A DNA stretch of 64,000 nucleotides from contig CP136066.1 in assembly GCA_032622095.1 (NCBI GenBank), positions 129,487,917 through 129,551,916 of the forward strand, in the 5' to 3' direction. Below, piece after piece: positions 34,928 to 48,728 of this stretch (position 1 is the stretch's first letter; every line of letters begins with the position of its first letter). This DNA is from Siphonodentalium dalli (taxonomy: Eukaryota > Mollusca > Scaphopoda > Gadilida > Siphonodentaliidae). The notes beneath the pieces are model-generated. The model was not told the origin of the DNA. It ran no database searches and was given only the letters and a program-made list of their open reading frames with translations. The translations under genes were made by a program, and so were the position numbers.

Positions 34928-36419
34928 GAAATATAATAATTCAGGTTTCCTTGGTCATATTTCACTTGACAACATATTGTTCATGTGATGTCATAACATT
35001 GTAAAGCTTTCCCTTAATGCTAAATAAGACTTGGAATTTTTTAACCCATAGATTTGGGAGAGTATTAAAGATAGTTGTTGTATGAAATATTATGTTTTAT
35101 TTTGATATCTGAGGAAAAAATGCATCTCATAATATATTTTATACAACATTTTAGCATTTCAGACCTTTTTCAAGCCATAGATGATGGTTGAATATATCCA
35201 TTTTGTCACTACGTCAAGCATAACGTCATTGGGCTCTGAAAGACCCAAAAGGGGTGAAATCATGGGGGTGCATCTAAATCCCCGCCCAATCTTGCTGCAT
35301 GTGATTGCAATAACGCATGGGGTGTAATATATCATTTTAAGCAGTATAATGCAGAGAATATGGAGGTGTGGTCCCTGTTAAAGATTAATAAAATTGCATT
35401 TCCCTTTTTAAGGTGACACTCCAGTTTCGAATGATCAGCAGGGGCAAATTTCTTAGAATAGAGTACCAGTGTTTTCTGTCACCATGGGTGTGGTATGTTT
35501 ATTGAGAGAAGGTTAGTTATCAATTTGTGGATTTTTAGAGGATGTCTTTGAGTTTTGAACAATATTGTTTCAGGTGACCTTGACCCCACCAGTATGAAGT
35601 AGTAGCGATTTCTGCGAAACAGTGGCTCCAGAGAACTAGCGTGACTTTTTAGCACCTAAAATTTGTCATCTGCATGAAAAATATTTTTTTTTAAATTACA
35701 GTGGTGAGAAGTTTGAAATTTTTTGATATTTTTGTGAGGAAACAGTGTTCTTCCAGACAACATAGGCGGCTATACCATAGATTGTCTGGTTTTTGTGTCC
35801 CATGGGCCTAAAAATCGCTTATTTTGGCCATTTTTGCATCAAAATTTCATTTTTCAGGCACACAATCAAGGGGCATAACTCTTGCTACCCCCATTAAAAT
35901 GACAATTATGTACCAAAATCTTTAATCCTAGTATGTGCTCAACCCAGGTATGTATACATTGTATATGTGTTGTGGGATCACATTTCAGTTATTTTTCATT
36001 GAATTGGTGCCCCCTTATTTTTGCACCAATCCCTGCAGAAACTGTGGAGTGTCACCTTCAAGACCAGCAAATAGCACCATTTTCATCTGTCAACTTGACA
36101 GATATTGTTGCTGAAAATCCTTTTTTAGCAAATCTGTTCAGTTAGAAGGAACATTTTATGGTAGATACACCATTCTTCTATGGATATTCCAATACAGGTT
36201 GTCTTTAGTCATATAAATTGGTGGGGATATGGAGTCTTGGAGCAGTGGGGGGGGGGGGTGATGGTGGTTCATGTATATGGTTATTTGGTGATTTTTCAGA
36301 TGATGGGTACTTTTTCATAACATCATATGCTCCTTGAATCTTAGCTGAAAGGGCTGATATTGTGACATTACACAGTATACAACAAAATTAGATATTCAGT
36401 CTTTCTTATTCACAAGTGT
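34928..36419. repeat. Satellite monomer 14, class B (CTAGCG)
   Basis: 1492 bp. T9A3, G12. Counterpart of monomer 9. Confidence 0.95.
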
Positions 36420-37910
36420 GAAATATAATAATTCAGGTTTCCTTGGTCATATTTCACTTGACAACATATTGTTCATGTGATGTCATAACATTGTAAAGCT
36501 TTCCCTTAATGCTAAATAAGACTTGGAATTTTTTAACCCATAGATTTGGGAGAGTATTAAAGATAGTTGTTGTATGAAATATTATGTTTTATTTTGATAT
36601 CTGAGGAAAAAATGCATCTCATAATATATTTTATACAACATTTTAGCATTTCAGACCTTTTTCAAGCCATAGATGATGGTTGAATATATCCATTTTGTCA
36701 CTACGTCAAGCATAACGTCATTGGGCTCTGAAAGACCCAAAAGGGGTGAAATCATGGGGGTGCATCTAAATCCCCGCCCAATCTTGCTGCATGTGATTGC
36801 AATAACGCATGGGGTGTAATATATCATTTTAAGCAGTATAATGCAGAGAATATGGAGGTGTGGTCCCTGTTAAAGATTAATAAAATTGCATTTCCCTTTT
36901 TAAGGTGACACTCCAGTTTCGAATGATCAGCAGGGGCAAATTTCTTAGAATAGAGTACCAGTGTTTTCTGTCACCATGGGTGTGGTATGTTTATTGAGAG
37001 AAGGTTAGTTATCAATTTGTGGATTTTTAGAGGATGTCTTTGAGTTTTGAACAATATTGTTTCAGGTGACCTTGACCCCACCAGTATGAAGTAGTAGCGA
37101 TTTCTGCGAAACAGTGGCTCCAGAGAACCAGCGTGACTTTTTAGCACCTAAAATTTGTCATCTGCATGAAAAATATTTTTTTTTAAATTACAGTGGTGAG
37201 AAGTTTGAAATTTTTTGATATTTTTGTGAGGAAACAGTGTTCTTCCAGACAACATAGGCGGCTATACCATAGATTGTCTGGTTTTTGTGTCCCATGGGCC
37301 TAAAAATCGCTTATTTTGGCCATTTTTGCATCAAAATTTCATTTTTCAGGCACACAATCAAGGGGCATAACTCTTGCTACCCCCATTAAAATGACAATTA
37401 TGTACCAAAATCTTTAATCCTAGTATGTGCTCAACCCAGGTATGTATACATTGTATATGTGTTGTGGGATCACATTTCAGTTATTTTTCATTGAATTGGT
37501 GCCCCCTTATTTTTGCACCAATCCCTGCAGAAACTGTGGAGTGTCACCTTCAAGACCAGCAAATAGCACCATTTTCATCTGTCAACTTGACAGATATTGT
37601 TGCTGAAAATCCTTTTTTAGCAAATCTGTTCAGTTAGAAGGAACATTTTATGGTAGATACACCATTCTTCTATGGATATTCCAATACAGATTGTCTTTAG
37701 TCATATAAATTGGTGGGGATATGGAGTCTTGGAGCAGTGGGGGGGGGGGTGATGGTGGTTCATGTATATGGTTATTTGGTGATTTTTCAGATGATGGGTA
37801 CTTTTTCATAACATCATATGCTCCTTGAATCTTAGCTGAAAGGGCTGATATTGTGACATTACACAGTATACAACAAAATTAGATATTCAGTCTTTCTTAT
37901 TCACAAGTGT
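36420..37910. repeat. Satellite monomer 15, class B
   Basis: 1491 bp. T9A3, G11, GAACCAGCGTG with AGCACC. Private CAATACAGATTG. Last monomer before the C/D/E section. Confidence 0.95.
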
Positions 37911-39577
37911 GAAATATAATAATTCAGGTTTCCTTGGTCATATTTCACTTGACAACATATTGTTCATGTGATGTCATAACATTGTAAAGCTTTCCCTTAA
38001 TGCTAAATAAGACTTGGAATTTTTTAACCCATAGATTTGGGAGAGTATTAAAGATAGTTGTTGTATGAAATATTATGTTTTATTTTGATATCTGAGGAAA
38101 AAATGCATCTCATAATATATTTTATACAACATTTTAGCATTTCAGACCTTTTTCAAGCCATAGATGATGGTTGAATATATCCATTTTGTCACTACGTCAA
38201 GCATAACGTCATTGGGCTCTGAAAGACCCAAAAGGGGTGAAATCATGGGGGTGCATCTAAATCCCCGCCCAATCTTGCTGCATGTGATTGCAATAACGCA
38301 TGGGGTGTAATATATCATTTTAAGCAGTATAATGCAGAGAATATGGAGGTGTGGTCCCTGTTAAAGATTAATAAAATTGCATTTCCCTTTTTAAGGTGAC
38401 ACTCCAGTTTCGAATGATCAGCAGGGGCAAATTTCTTAGAATAGAGTACCAGTGTTTTCTGTCACCATGGGTGTGGTATGTTTATTGAGAGAAGGTTAGT
38501 TATCAATTTGTGGATTTTTAGAGGATGTCTTTGAGTTTTGAAAAATATTGTTTCAGGTGACCTTGACCCCACCAGTATGAAGTAGTAGCGATTTCTGCGA
38601 AACAGTGGCTCCAGACACCAGCGTGACTTTTTAGCACCTAAAATTTGTCATCTGCATGAAAAATATTTAAAAAAAAATTACAGTGGTGAGAAGTTTGAAA
38701 TTTTTTGATATTTTTGTGAGGAAACAGTGTTCTTCCAGACAACATAGGCGGCTGTACCATAGATTGTCTGGTTTTTGTGTCCCATGGGCCTGAAAATCGC
38801 TTATTTTGGCCATTTTTGCATCAAAATTTCATTTTTCAGGCACACAATCAAGGGGCATAACTCTTGCTACCCCCATTAAAATGACAATTATGTACCAAAA
38901 TCTTTAAGCCTAGTATGTGCTCAACCCAGGTATGTATACATTGTATATGTGTTGTGGGGTCACATTTCAGTTATTTTTCATTGAATTGGTGCCCCCTTAT
39001 TTTTGCACCAATCCCTGCAGAAACTGTGGAGTGTCACCTTCAAGATCAGCAAATAGCACCATTTTCATCTGTCAACTTGACAGATATTGTTGCTGAAAAT
39101 CCTTTTTTAGCAAATCTGTTCAGTTAGAAGGAACATTTTATGGTAGATACACCATTCTTCTATGGATATTCCAATACAGGAATTTTTTGCACCAATCCCT
39201 GCAGAAACTGTGGAGTGTCACCTTCAAGACCAGCAAATAGCACCATTTTCATCTGTCAACTTGACAGATATTGTTGCTGAAAATCCTTTTTTAGCAAATC
39301 TGTTCAGTTAGAAGGAACATTTTATGGTAGATACACCATTCTTCTATGGATATTCCAATACAGGTTGTCTTTAGTCATATAAATTGGTGGGGATATGGAG
39401 TCTTGGAGCAGTGGGGGGGTGGTGGTTCATGTATATGGTAATTTGGTGATTTTTCAGATGATGGGTACTTTTTCATAACATTATATGCTCCTTGAATCTT
39501 AGCTGAAAGGGCTGATATTGTGACATTACACAGTATACAACAAAATTAGATATTCAGTCTTTCTTATTCACAAGTGT
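37911..39577. repeat. Satellite monomer 16, class C-long with a B-like left half
   Basis: 1667 bp. T3A9, G7 (shortest). The left arm has the B deletion, while CAGACACC and GAAAAATATTG are C-type, so it may be a recombinant at the boundary between the two sections. 184-bp duplication at 39181-39364. Confidence 0.95.
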
Positions 39578-41253
39578 GAAATATAATAATTCAGGTTTCC
39601 TTGGTCATATTTCACTTGACAACATATTGTTCATGTGATGTCATAACATTGTAAAGCTTTCCCTTAATGCTAAATAAGACTTGGAATTTTTTAACCCATA
39701 GATTTGGGAGAGTATTAAAGATAGTTGTTGTATGAAATATTATGTTTTATTTTGATATCTGAGGAAAAAATGCATCTCATAATATATTTTATACAACATT
39801 TTAGCATTTCAGACCTTTTTCAAGCCATAGATGATGGTTGAATATATCCATTTTGTCACTACGTCAAGCATAACGTCATTGGGCTCTGAAAGACCCAAAA
39901 GGGGTGAAATCATGGGGGTGCATCTAAATCCCCGCCCAATCTTGCTGCATGTGATTGCAATAACGCATGGGGTGTAATATATTATTTTAAGCGGTATAAT
40001 GCAGAGAATATGGAGGTGTGGTCCCTGTTAAAGATTAATAAAATTGCATTTCCCTTTTTAAGTTGACACTCCACAGTTTCGAATGATCAGCAGGGGCAAA
40101 TTTCTTAGAATAGAGTTCCAGTGTTTTCTGTCACCATGGGTGTGGTATGTTTATTGAGAGAAGGTTAGTTATGAATTTGTGGATTTTTAGAGGATGTCTT
40201 TGAGTTTTGAAAAATATTGTTTCAGGTGACCTTGACCCCACCAGTATGAAGTAGTAGCGATTTCTGCGAAACAGTGGATCCAGACACCAGCGTGACTTTT
40301 TAGCACCTAAAATTTGTCATCTGCATGAAAAATATTTTTAAAAAAATTACAGGGGTGAGAAGTTTGAAATTTTTTGATATTTTTGTGAGGAAACAGTGTT
40401 CTTCCAGACAACATAGGCGGCTATACCATAGATTGTCTGGTTTTTGTGTCCCATGGGCCTGAAAATCGCTTATTTTGGCCATTTTTGCATCAAAATTTCA
40501 TTTTTCAGGCACACAATCAAGGGGCATAACTCTTGCTACCCCCATTAAAATGACAATTATGTACCAAAATCTTTAAGCCTAGTATGTGCTCAACCCAGGT
40601 ATGTATACATTGTATATGTGTTGTGTGATCACATTTCAGTTATTTTTCATTGAATTGGTGCCCCCTTATTTTTGCATCAATCCCTGCAGAAACTGTGGAG
40701 TGTCACCTTCAAGATCAGCAAATAGCACCATTTTCATCTGTCAACTTGACAGATATTGTTGCTGAAAATCCTTTTTTAGCAAATCTGTTCAGTTAGAAGG
40801 AACATTTTATGGTAGATACACCATTCTTCTATGGATATTCCAATACAGGAATTTTTTGCACCAATCCCTGCAGAAACTGTGGAGTGTCACCTTCAAGACC
40901 AGCAAATAGCACCATTTTCATCTGTCAACTTGACAGATATTGTTGCTGAAAATCCTTTTTTAGCAAATCTGTTCAGTTAGAAGGAACATTTTATGGTAGA
41001 TACACCATTCTTCTATGGATATTCCAATACAGGTTGTCTTTAGTCATATAAATTGGTGGGGATATGGAGTCTTGGAGCAGTGGGGGGGGGGGTGGTGGTG
41101 GTTCATGTATATGGTTATTTGGTGATTTTTCAGATGATGGGTACTTTTTCATAACATCATATGCTCCTTGAATCTTAGCTGAAAGGGCTGATATTGTGAC
41201 ATTACACAGTATACAACAAAATTAGATATTCAGTCTTTCTTATTCACAAGTGT
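39578..41253. repeat. Satellite monomer 17, class E-long
   Basis: 1676 bp. T5A7, G11. TATTATTTTAAGCGG, GAGTTCCAG and GTGGATCCAG are shared only with monomer 24. Duplication at 40850-41033. Confidence 0.95.
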
Positions 41254-42745
41254 GAAATATAATAATTCAGGTTTCCTTGGTCATATTTCACTTGACAACA
41301 TATTGTTCATGTGATGTCATAACATTGTAAAGCTTTCCCTTAATGCTAAATAAGACTTGGAATTTTTTAACCCATAGATTTGGGAGAGTATTAAAGATAG
41401 TTGTTGTATGAAATATTATGTTTTATTTTGATATCTGAGGAAAATATGCATCTCATAATATATTTTATACAACATTTTAGCATTTCAGACCTTTTTCAAG
41501 CCATAGATGATGGTTGAATATATCCATTTTGTCACTACGTCAAGCATAACGTCATTGGGCTCTGAAAGACCCAAAAGGGGTGAAATCATGGGGGTGCATC
41601 TAAATCCCCGCCCAATCTTGCTGCATGTGATTGCAATAACGCATGGGGTGTAATATATCATTTTAAGCGGTATAATGCAGAGAATATGGAGGTGTGGTCC
41701 CTGTTAAAGATTAATAAAATTGCATTTCCCTTTTTAAGTTGACACTCCACAGTTTCGAATGATCAGCAGGGGCAAATTTCTTAGAATAGAGTACCAGGGT
41801 TTTCTGTCACCATGGGTGTGGTATGTTTACTGAGAGAAGGTTAGTTATGAATTTGTGGATTTTTAGAGGATGTCTTTGAGTTTTGAACAATATTGTTTCA
41901 GGTGACCTTGACCCCACCAGTATGAAGTAGTAGCGATTTCTGCGAAACAGTGGCTCCAGAGAACCAGCGTGACTTTTTAGCACCTAAAATTTGTTATCTG
42001 CATGAAAAATATTTTTTTTTAAATTACAGTGGTGAGAAATTTGAAATTTTTTGATATTTTTGTGAGGAAACAGTGTTCTTCCAGACAACATAGGCGGCTA
42101 TACCATAGATTGTCTGGTTTTTGTGTCCCATGGGCCTAACATCGCTTATTTTGGCCATTTTTGCATCAAAATTTCATTTTTCAGGCACACAATCAAGGGG
42201 CATAACTCTTGCTACCCCCATTAAAATGACAATTATGTACCAAAATCTTTAATCCTAGTATGTGCTCAACCCAGGTATGTATACATTGTATATGTGTTGT
42301 GGGATCACATTTCAGTTATTTTTCATTGAATTGGTGCCCCCTTATTTTTGCACCAATCCCTGCAGAAACTGTGGAGTGTCACCTTCAAGAACAGCAAATA
42401 GCACCATTTTCATCTGTCAACTTGACAGATATTGTTGCTGAAAATCCTTTTTTAGCAAATCTGTTCAGTTAGAAGGAACATTTTATGGTAGATACACCAT
42501 TCTTCTATGGATATTCCAATACAGGTTGTCTTTAGTCATATAAATTGGTGGGGATATGGAGTCTTGGAGCAGTGGGGGGGGGGGTGATGGTGGTTCATGT
42601 ATATGGTTATTTGGTGATTTTTCAGATGATGGGTACTTTTTCATAACATCATATGCTCCTTGAATCTTAGCTGAAAGGGCTGATATTGTGACATTACACA
42701 GTATACAACAAAATTAGATATTCAGTCTTTCTTATTCACAAGTGT
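41254..42745. repeat. Satellite monomer 18, class A
   Basis: 1492 bp. T9A3, G11. An A-class monomer isolated in the right section; private CCTAACATCGC and AAGAACAGC. Confidence 0.95.
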
Positions 42746-44242
42746 GAAATATAATAATTCAGGTTTCCTTGGTCATATTTCACTTGACAACATTATAATT
42801 GTTCATGTGATGTCATAACATTGTAAAGCTTTCCCTTAATGCTAAATAAGACTTGGAATTTTTTAACCCATAGATTTGGGAGAGTATTAAAGATAGTTGT
42901 TGTATGAAATATTATGTTTTATTTTGATATCTGAGGAAAAAATGCATCTCATAATATATTTTATACAACATTTTAGCATTTCAGACCTTTTTCAAGCCAT
43001 AGATGATGGTTGAATATATCCATTTTGTCACTACGTCAAGCATAACGTCATTGGGCTCTGAAAGACCCAAAAGGGGTGAAATCATGGGGGTGCATCTAAA
43101 TCCCCGCCCAATCTTGCTGCATGTGATTGCAATAACGCATGGGGTGTAATATATCATTTTAAGCAGTATAATGCAGAGAATATGGAGGTATGGTCCCTGT
43201 TAAAGATTAATAAAATTGCATTTCCCTTTTTAAGGTGACACTCCAGTTTCGAATGATCAGCAGGGGCAAATTTCTTAGAATAGAGTACCAGTGTTTTCTG
43301 TCACCATGGGTGTGGTATGTTTATTGAGAGAAGGTTAGTTATCAATTTGTGGATTTTTAGAGGATGTCTTTGAGTTTTGAAAAATATTGTTTCAGGTGAC
43401 CTTGACCCCACCAGTATGAAGTAGTAGCGATTTCTGCGAAACAGTGGCTCCAGACACCAGCGTGACTTTTTAGCACCTAAAATTTGTCATCTGCATGAAA
43501 AATATTAAAAAAAAATTACAGTGGTGAGAAGTTTGAAATTTTTTGATATTTTTGTGAGGAAACAGTGTTCTTCCAGACAACATAGGCGGCTGTACCATAG
43601 ATTGTCTGGTTTTTGTGTCCCATGGGCCTGAAAATCGCTTATTTTGGCCATTTTTGCATCAAAATTTCATTTTTCAGGCACACAATCAAGGGGCATAACT
43701 CTTGCTACCCCCATTAAAATGACAATTATGTACCAAAATCTTTAAGCCTAGTATGTGCTCAACCCAGGTATGTATACATTGTATATGTGTTGTGGGGTCA
43801 CATTTCAGTTATTTTTCATTGAATTGGTGCCCCCTTATTTTTGCACCAATCCCTGCAGAAACTGTGGAGTGTCACCTTCAAGACCAGCAAATAGCACCAT
43901 TTTCATCTGTCAACTTGACAGATATTGTTGCTGAAAATCCTTTTTTAGCAAATCTGTTCAGTTAGAAGGAACATTTTATGGTAGATACACCATTCTTCTA
44001 TGGATATTCCAATACAGGTTGTCTTTAGTCATATAAATTGGTGGGGATATGGAGTCTTGGAGCAGTGGGGGGGGGGGGGGGTGATGGTGGTTCATGTATA
44101 TGGTTATTTGGTGATTTTTCAGATGATGGGTACTTTTTCATAACATCATATGCTCCTTGAATCTTAGCTGAAAGGGCTGATATTGTGACATTACACAGTA
44201 TACAACAAAATTAGATATTCAGTCTTTCTTATTCACAAGTGT
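42746..44242. repeat. Satellite monomer 19, class C
   Basis: 1497 bp. T2A9, the only tract summing to 11; G15. Private insertion giving ACATTATAATTG and GAGGTATGG. Left arm has the B deletion. Confidence 0.95.
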
Positions 44243-45737
44243 GAAATATAATAATTCAGGTTTCCTTGGTCATATTTCACTTGACAACATATTGTTCATG
44301 TGATGTCATAACATTGTAAAGCTTTCCCTTAATGCTAAATAAGACTTGGAATTTTTTAACCCATAGATTTGGGAGAGTATTAAAGATAGTTGTTGTATGA
44401 AATATTATGTTTTATTTTGATATCTGAGGAAAAAATGCATCTCATAATATATTTTATACAACATTTTAGCATTTCAGACCTTTTTCAAGCCATAGATGAT
44501 GGTTGAATATATCCATTTTGTCACTACGTCAAGCATAACGTCATTGGGCTCTGAAAGACCCAAAAGGGGTGAAATCATGGGGGTGCATCTAAATCCCCAC
44601 CCAATCTTGCTGCATGTGATTGCAATAACGCATGGGGTGTAATATATCATTTTAAGCAGTATAATGCAGAGAATATGGAGGTGTGGTCCCTGTTAAAGAT
44701 TAATAAAATTGCATTTCCCTTTTTAAGGTGACACTCCACAGTTTCGAATGATCAGCAGGGGCAAATTTCTTAGAATAGAGTACCAGTGTTTTCTGTCACC
44801 ATGGGTGTGGTATGTTTATTGAGAGAAGGTTAGTTATCAATTTGTGGATTTTTAGAGGATGTCTTTGAGTTTTGAAAAATATTGTTTCAGGTGACCTTGA
44901 CCCCACCAGTATGAAGTAGTAGCGATTTCTGCGAAACAGTGGCTCCAGACACCAGCGTGACTTTTTAGCACCTAAAATTTGTCATCTGCATGAAAAATAT
45001 TTTAAAAAAAATTACAGTGGTGAGAAGTTTGAAATTTTTTGATATTTTTGTGAGGAAACAGTGTTCTTCCAGACAACATAGGCGGCTGTACCATAGATTG
45101 TCTGGTTTTTTGTGTCCCATGGGCCTGAAAATCGCTTAATTTGGCCATTTTTGCATCAAAATTTCATTTTTCAGGCACACAATCAAGGGGCATAACTCTT
45201 GCTACCCCCATTAAAATGACAATTATGTACCAAAATCTTTAAGCCTAGTATGTGCTCAACCCAGGTATGTATACATTGTATATGTGTTGTGGGATCACAT
45301 TTCAGTTATTTTTCATTGAATTGGTGCCCCCTTATTTTTGCACCAATCCCTGCAGAAACTGTGGAGTGTCACCTTCAAGACCAGCAAATAGCACCATTTT
45401 CATCTGTCAACTTGACAGATATTGTTGCTGAAAATCCTTTTTTAGCAAATCTGTTCAGTTAGAAGGAACATTTTATGGTAGATACACCATTCTTCTATGG
45501 ATATTCCAATACAGGTTGTCTTTAGTCATATAAATTGGTGGGGATATGGAGTCTTGGAGCAGTGGGGGGGGGGGGGTGTTGGTGGTTCAAGTATATGGTT
45601 ATTTGGTGATTTTTCAGATGATGGGTACTTTTTCATAACATCATATGCTCCTTGAATCTTAGCTGAAAGGGCTGATATTGTGACATTACACAGTATACAA
45701 CAAAATTAGATATTCAGTCTTTCTTATTCACAAGTAT
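44243..45737. repeat. Satellite monomer 20, class C
   Basis: 1495 bp. T4A8, G13. First monomer with CCCCACCCAATC, CTTAATTTGG and the uninterrupted 21-bp arm pair. Confidence 0.95.
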
Positions 45738-47234
45738 GAAATATAATAATTCAGGTTTCCTTGGTCATATTTCACTTGACAACATATTGTTCATGTGATG
45801 TCATAACATTGTAAAGCTTTCCCTTAATGCTAAATAAGACTTGGAATTTTTTAACCCATAGATTTGGGAGAGTATTAAAGATAGTTGTTGTATGAAATAT
45901 TATGTTTTATTTTGATATCTGAGGAAAAAATGCATCTCATAATATATTTTATACAACATTTTAGCATTTCAGACCTTTTTCAAGCCATAGATGATGGTTG
46001 AATATATCCATTTTGTCACTACGTCAAGCATAACGTCATTGGGCTCTGAAAGACCCAAAAGGGGTGAAATCATGGGGGTGCATCTAAATCCCCACCCAAT
46101 CTTGCTGCATGTGATTGCAATAACGCATGGGGTGTAATATATCATTTTAAGCAGTATAATGCAGAGAATATGGAGGTGTGGTCCCTGTTAAAGATTAATA
46201 AAATTGCATTTCCCTTTTTAAGGTGACACTCCACAGTTTTGAATGATCAGCAGGGGCAAATTTCTTAGAATAGAGTACCAGTGTTTTCTGTCACCATGGG
46301 TGTGGTATGTTTATTGAGAGAAGGTTAGTTATCAATTTGTGGATTTTTAGAGGATGTCTTTGAGTTTTGAAAAATATTGTTTCAGGTGACCTTGACCCCA
46401 CCAGTATGAAGTAGTAGCGATTTCTGCGAAACAGTGGCTCCAGACACCAGCGTGACTTTTTAGCACCTAAAATTTGTCATCTGCATGAAAAATATTTTTT
46501 TTTAAATGACAGTGGTGAGAAGTTTGAAATTTTTTGATATTTTTGTGAGGAAACAGTGTTCTTCCAGACAACATAGGCGGCTGTACCATAGATTGTCTGG
46601 TTTTTTGTGTCCCATGGGCCTGAAAATCGCTTAATTTGGCCATTTTTGCATCAAAATTTCATTTTTCAGGCACACAATCAAGGGGCATAACTCTTGCTAC
46701 CCCCATTAAAATGACAATTATGTACCAAAATCTTTAAGCCTAGTATGTGCTCAACCCAGGTATGTATACATTGTATATGTGTTGTGGGATCACATTTCAG
46801 TTATTTTTCATTGAATTGGTGCCCCCTTATTTTTGCACCAATCCCTGCAGAAACTGTGGAGTGTCACCTTCAAGACCAGCAAATAGCACCATTTTCATCT
46901 GTCAACTTGACAGATATTGTTGCTGAAAATCCTTTTTTAGCAAATCTGTTCAGTTAGAAGGAACATTTTATGGTAGATACACCATTCTTCTATGGATATT
47001 CCAATACAGGTTGTCTTTAGTCATATAAATTGGTGGGGATATGGAGTCTTGGAGCAGTGGGGGGGGGGGGGGTGTTGGTGGTTCAAGTATATGGTTATTT
47101 TTGTGATTTTTCAGATGATGGGTACTTTTTCATAACATCATATGCTCCTTGAATCTTAGCTGAAAGGGCTGATATTGTGACATTACACAGTATACAACAA
47201 AATTAGATATTCAGTCTTTCTTATTCACAAGTGT
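45738..47234. repeat. Satellite monomer 21, class C
   Basis: 1497 bp. T9A3 followed by TGACAG, G14. Private AAGTATGAAAT, AGTTTTGAATG and TTATTTTTGTG. Confidence 0.95.
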
Positions 47235-48728
47235 GAAATATAATAATTCAGGTTTCCTTGGTCATATTTCACTTGACAACATATTGTTCATGTGATGTCA
47301 TAACATTGTAAAGCTTTCCCTTAATGCTAAATAAGACTTGGAATTTTTTAACCCATAGATTTGGGAGAGTATTAAAGATAGTTGTTGTATGAAATATTAT
47401 GTTTTATTTTGATATCTGAGGAAAATATGCATCTCATAATATATTTTATACAACATTTTAGCATTTCAGACCTTTTTCAAGCCATAGATGATGGTTGAAT
47501 ATATCCATTTTGTCACTACGTCAAGCATAACGTCATTGGGCTCTGAAAGACCCAAAAGGGGTGAAATCATGGGGGTGCATCTAAATCCCCGCCCAATCTT
47601 GCTGCATGTGATTGCAATAACGCATGGGGTGTAATATATCATTTTAAGCGGTATAATGCAGAGAATATGGAGGTGTGGTCCCTGTTAAAGATTAATAAAA
47701 TTGCATTTCCCTTTTTAAGGTGACACTCCACAGTTTCGAATGATCAGCAGGGGCAAATTTCTTAGAATAGAGTACCAGTGTTTTCTGTCACCATGGGTGT
47801 GGTATGTTTACTGAGAGAAGGTTAGTTATGAATTTGTGGATTTTTAGAGGATGTCTTTGAGTTTTGAACAATATTGTTTCAGGTGACCTTGACCCCACCA
47901 GTATGAAGTAGTAGCGATTTCTGCGAAACAGTGGCTCCAGACACCAGCGTGACTTTTTAGCACCTAAAATTTGTCATCTGCATGAAAAATATTTTTTTTA
48001 AAATGACAGTGGTGAGAAGTTTGAAATTTTTTGATATTTTTGTGAGGAAACAGTGTTCTTCCAGACAACATAGGCGGCTGTACCATAGATTGTCTGGTTT
48101 TTTGTGTCCCATGGGCCTGAAAATCGCTTAATTTGGCCATTTTTGCATCAAAATTTCATTTTTCAGGCACACAATCAAGGGGCATAACTCTTGCTACCCC
48201 CATTAAAATGACAATTATGTACCAAAATCTTTAAGCCTAGTATGTGCTCAACCCAGGTATGTATACATTGTATATGTGTTGTGGGATCACATTTCAGTTA
48301 TTTTTCATTGAATTGGTGCCCCCTTATTTTTGCACCAATCCCTGCAGAAACTGTGGAGTGTCACCTTCAAGACCAGCAAATAGCACCATTTTCATCTGTC
48401 AACTTGACAGATATTGTTGCTGAAAATCCTTTTTTAGCAAATCTGTTCAGTTAGAAGGAACATTTTATGGTAGATACACCATTCTTCTATGGATATTCCA
48501 ATACAGGTTGTCTTTAGTCATATAAATTGGTGGGGATATGGAGTCTTGGAGCAGTGGGGGGGGGGGGTGTTGGTGGTTCAAGTATATGGTTATTTGGTGA
48601 TTTTTCAGATGATGGGTACTTTTTCATAACATCATATGCTTCTTGAATCTTAGCTGAAAGGGCTGATATTGTGACATTACACAGTATACAACAAAATTAG
48701 ATATTCAGTCTTTCTTATTCACAAGTGT
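47235..48728. repeat. Satellite monomer 22, class D-short
   Basis: 1494 bp. T8A4, G12. D-type sites but neither the 184-bp duplication nor the 17-bp deletion of the long D form; private ATGCTTCTTG after the G run. Confidence 0.95.

Larger units (their letters stand above)
28969..36419. repeat. Five-monomer version of the same higher-order block (monomers 10-14)
   Basis: Repeats the previous block position by position but with a single B(TGACC)-B(TAACC) dimer. Total 7,451 bp. Shared private variants include the 2-nt arm deletion (3 and 10), TTCAAAACATTAT (7 and 12) and GAACTAGCGTG (9 and 14). Confidence 0.85.
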
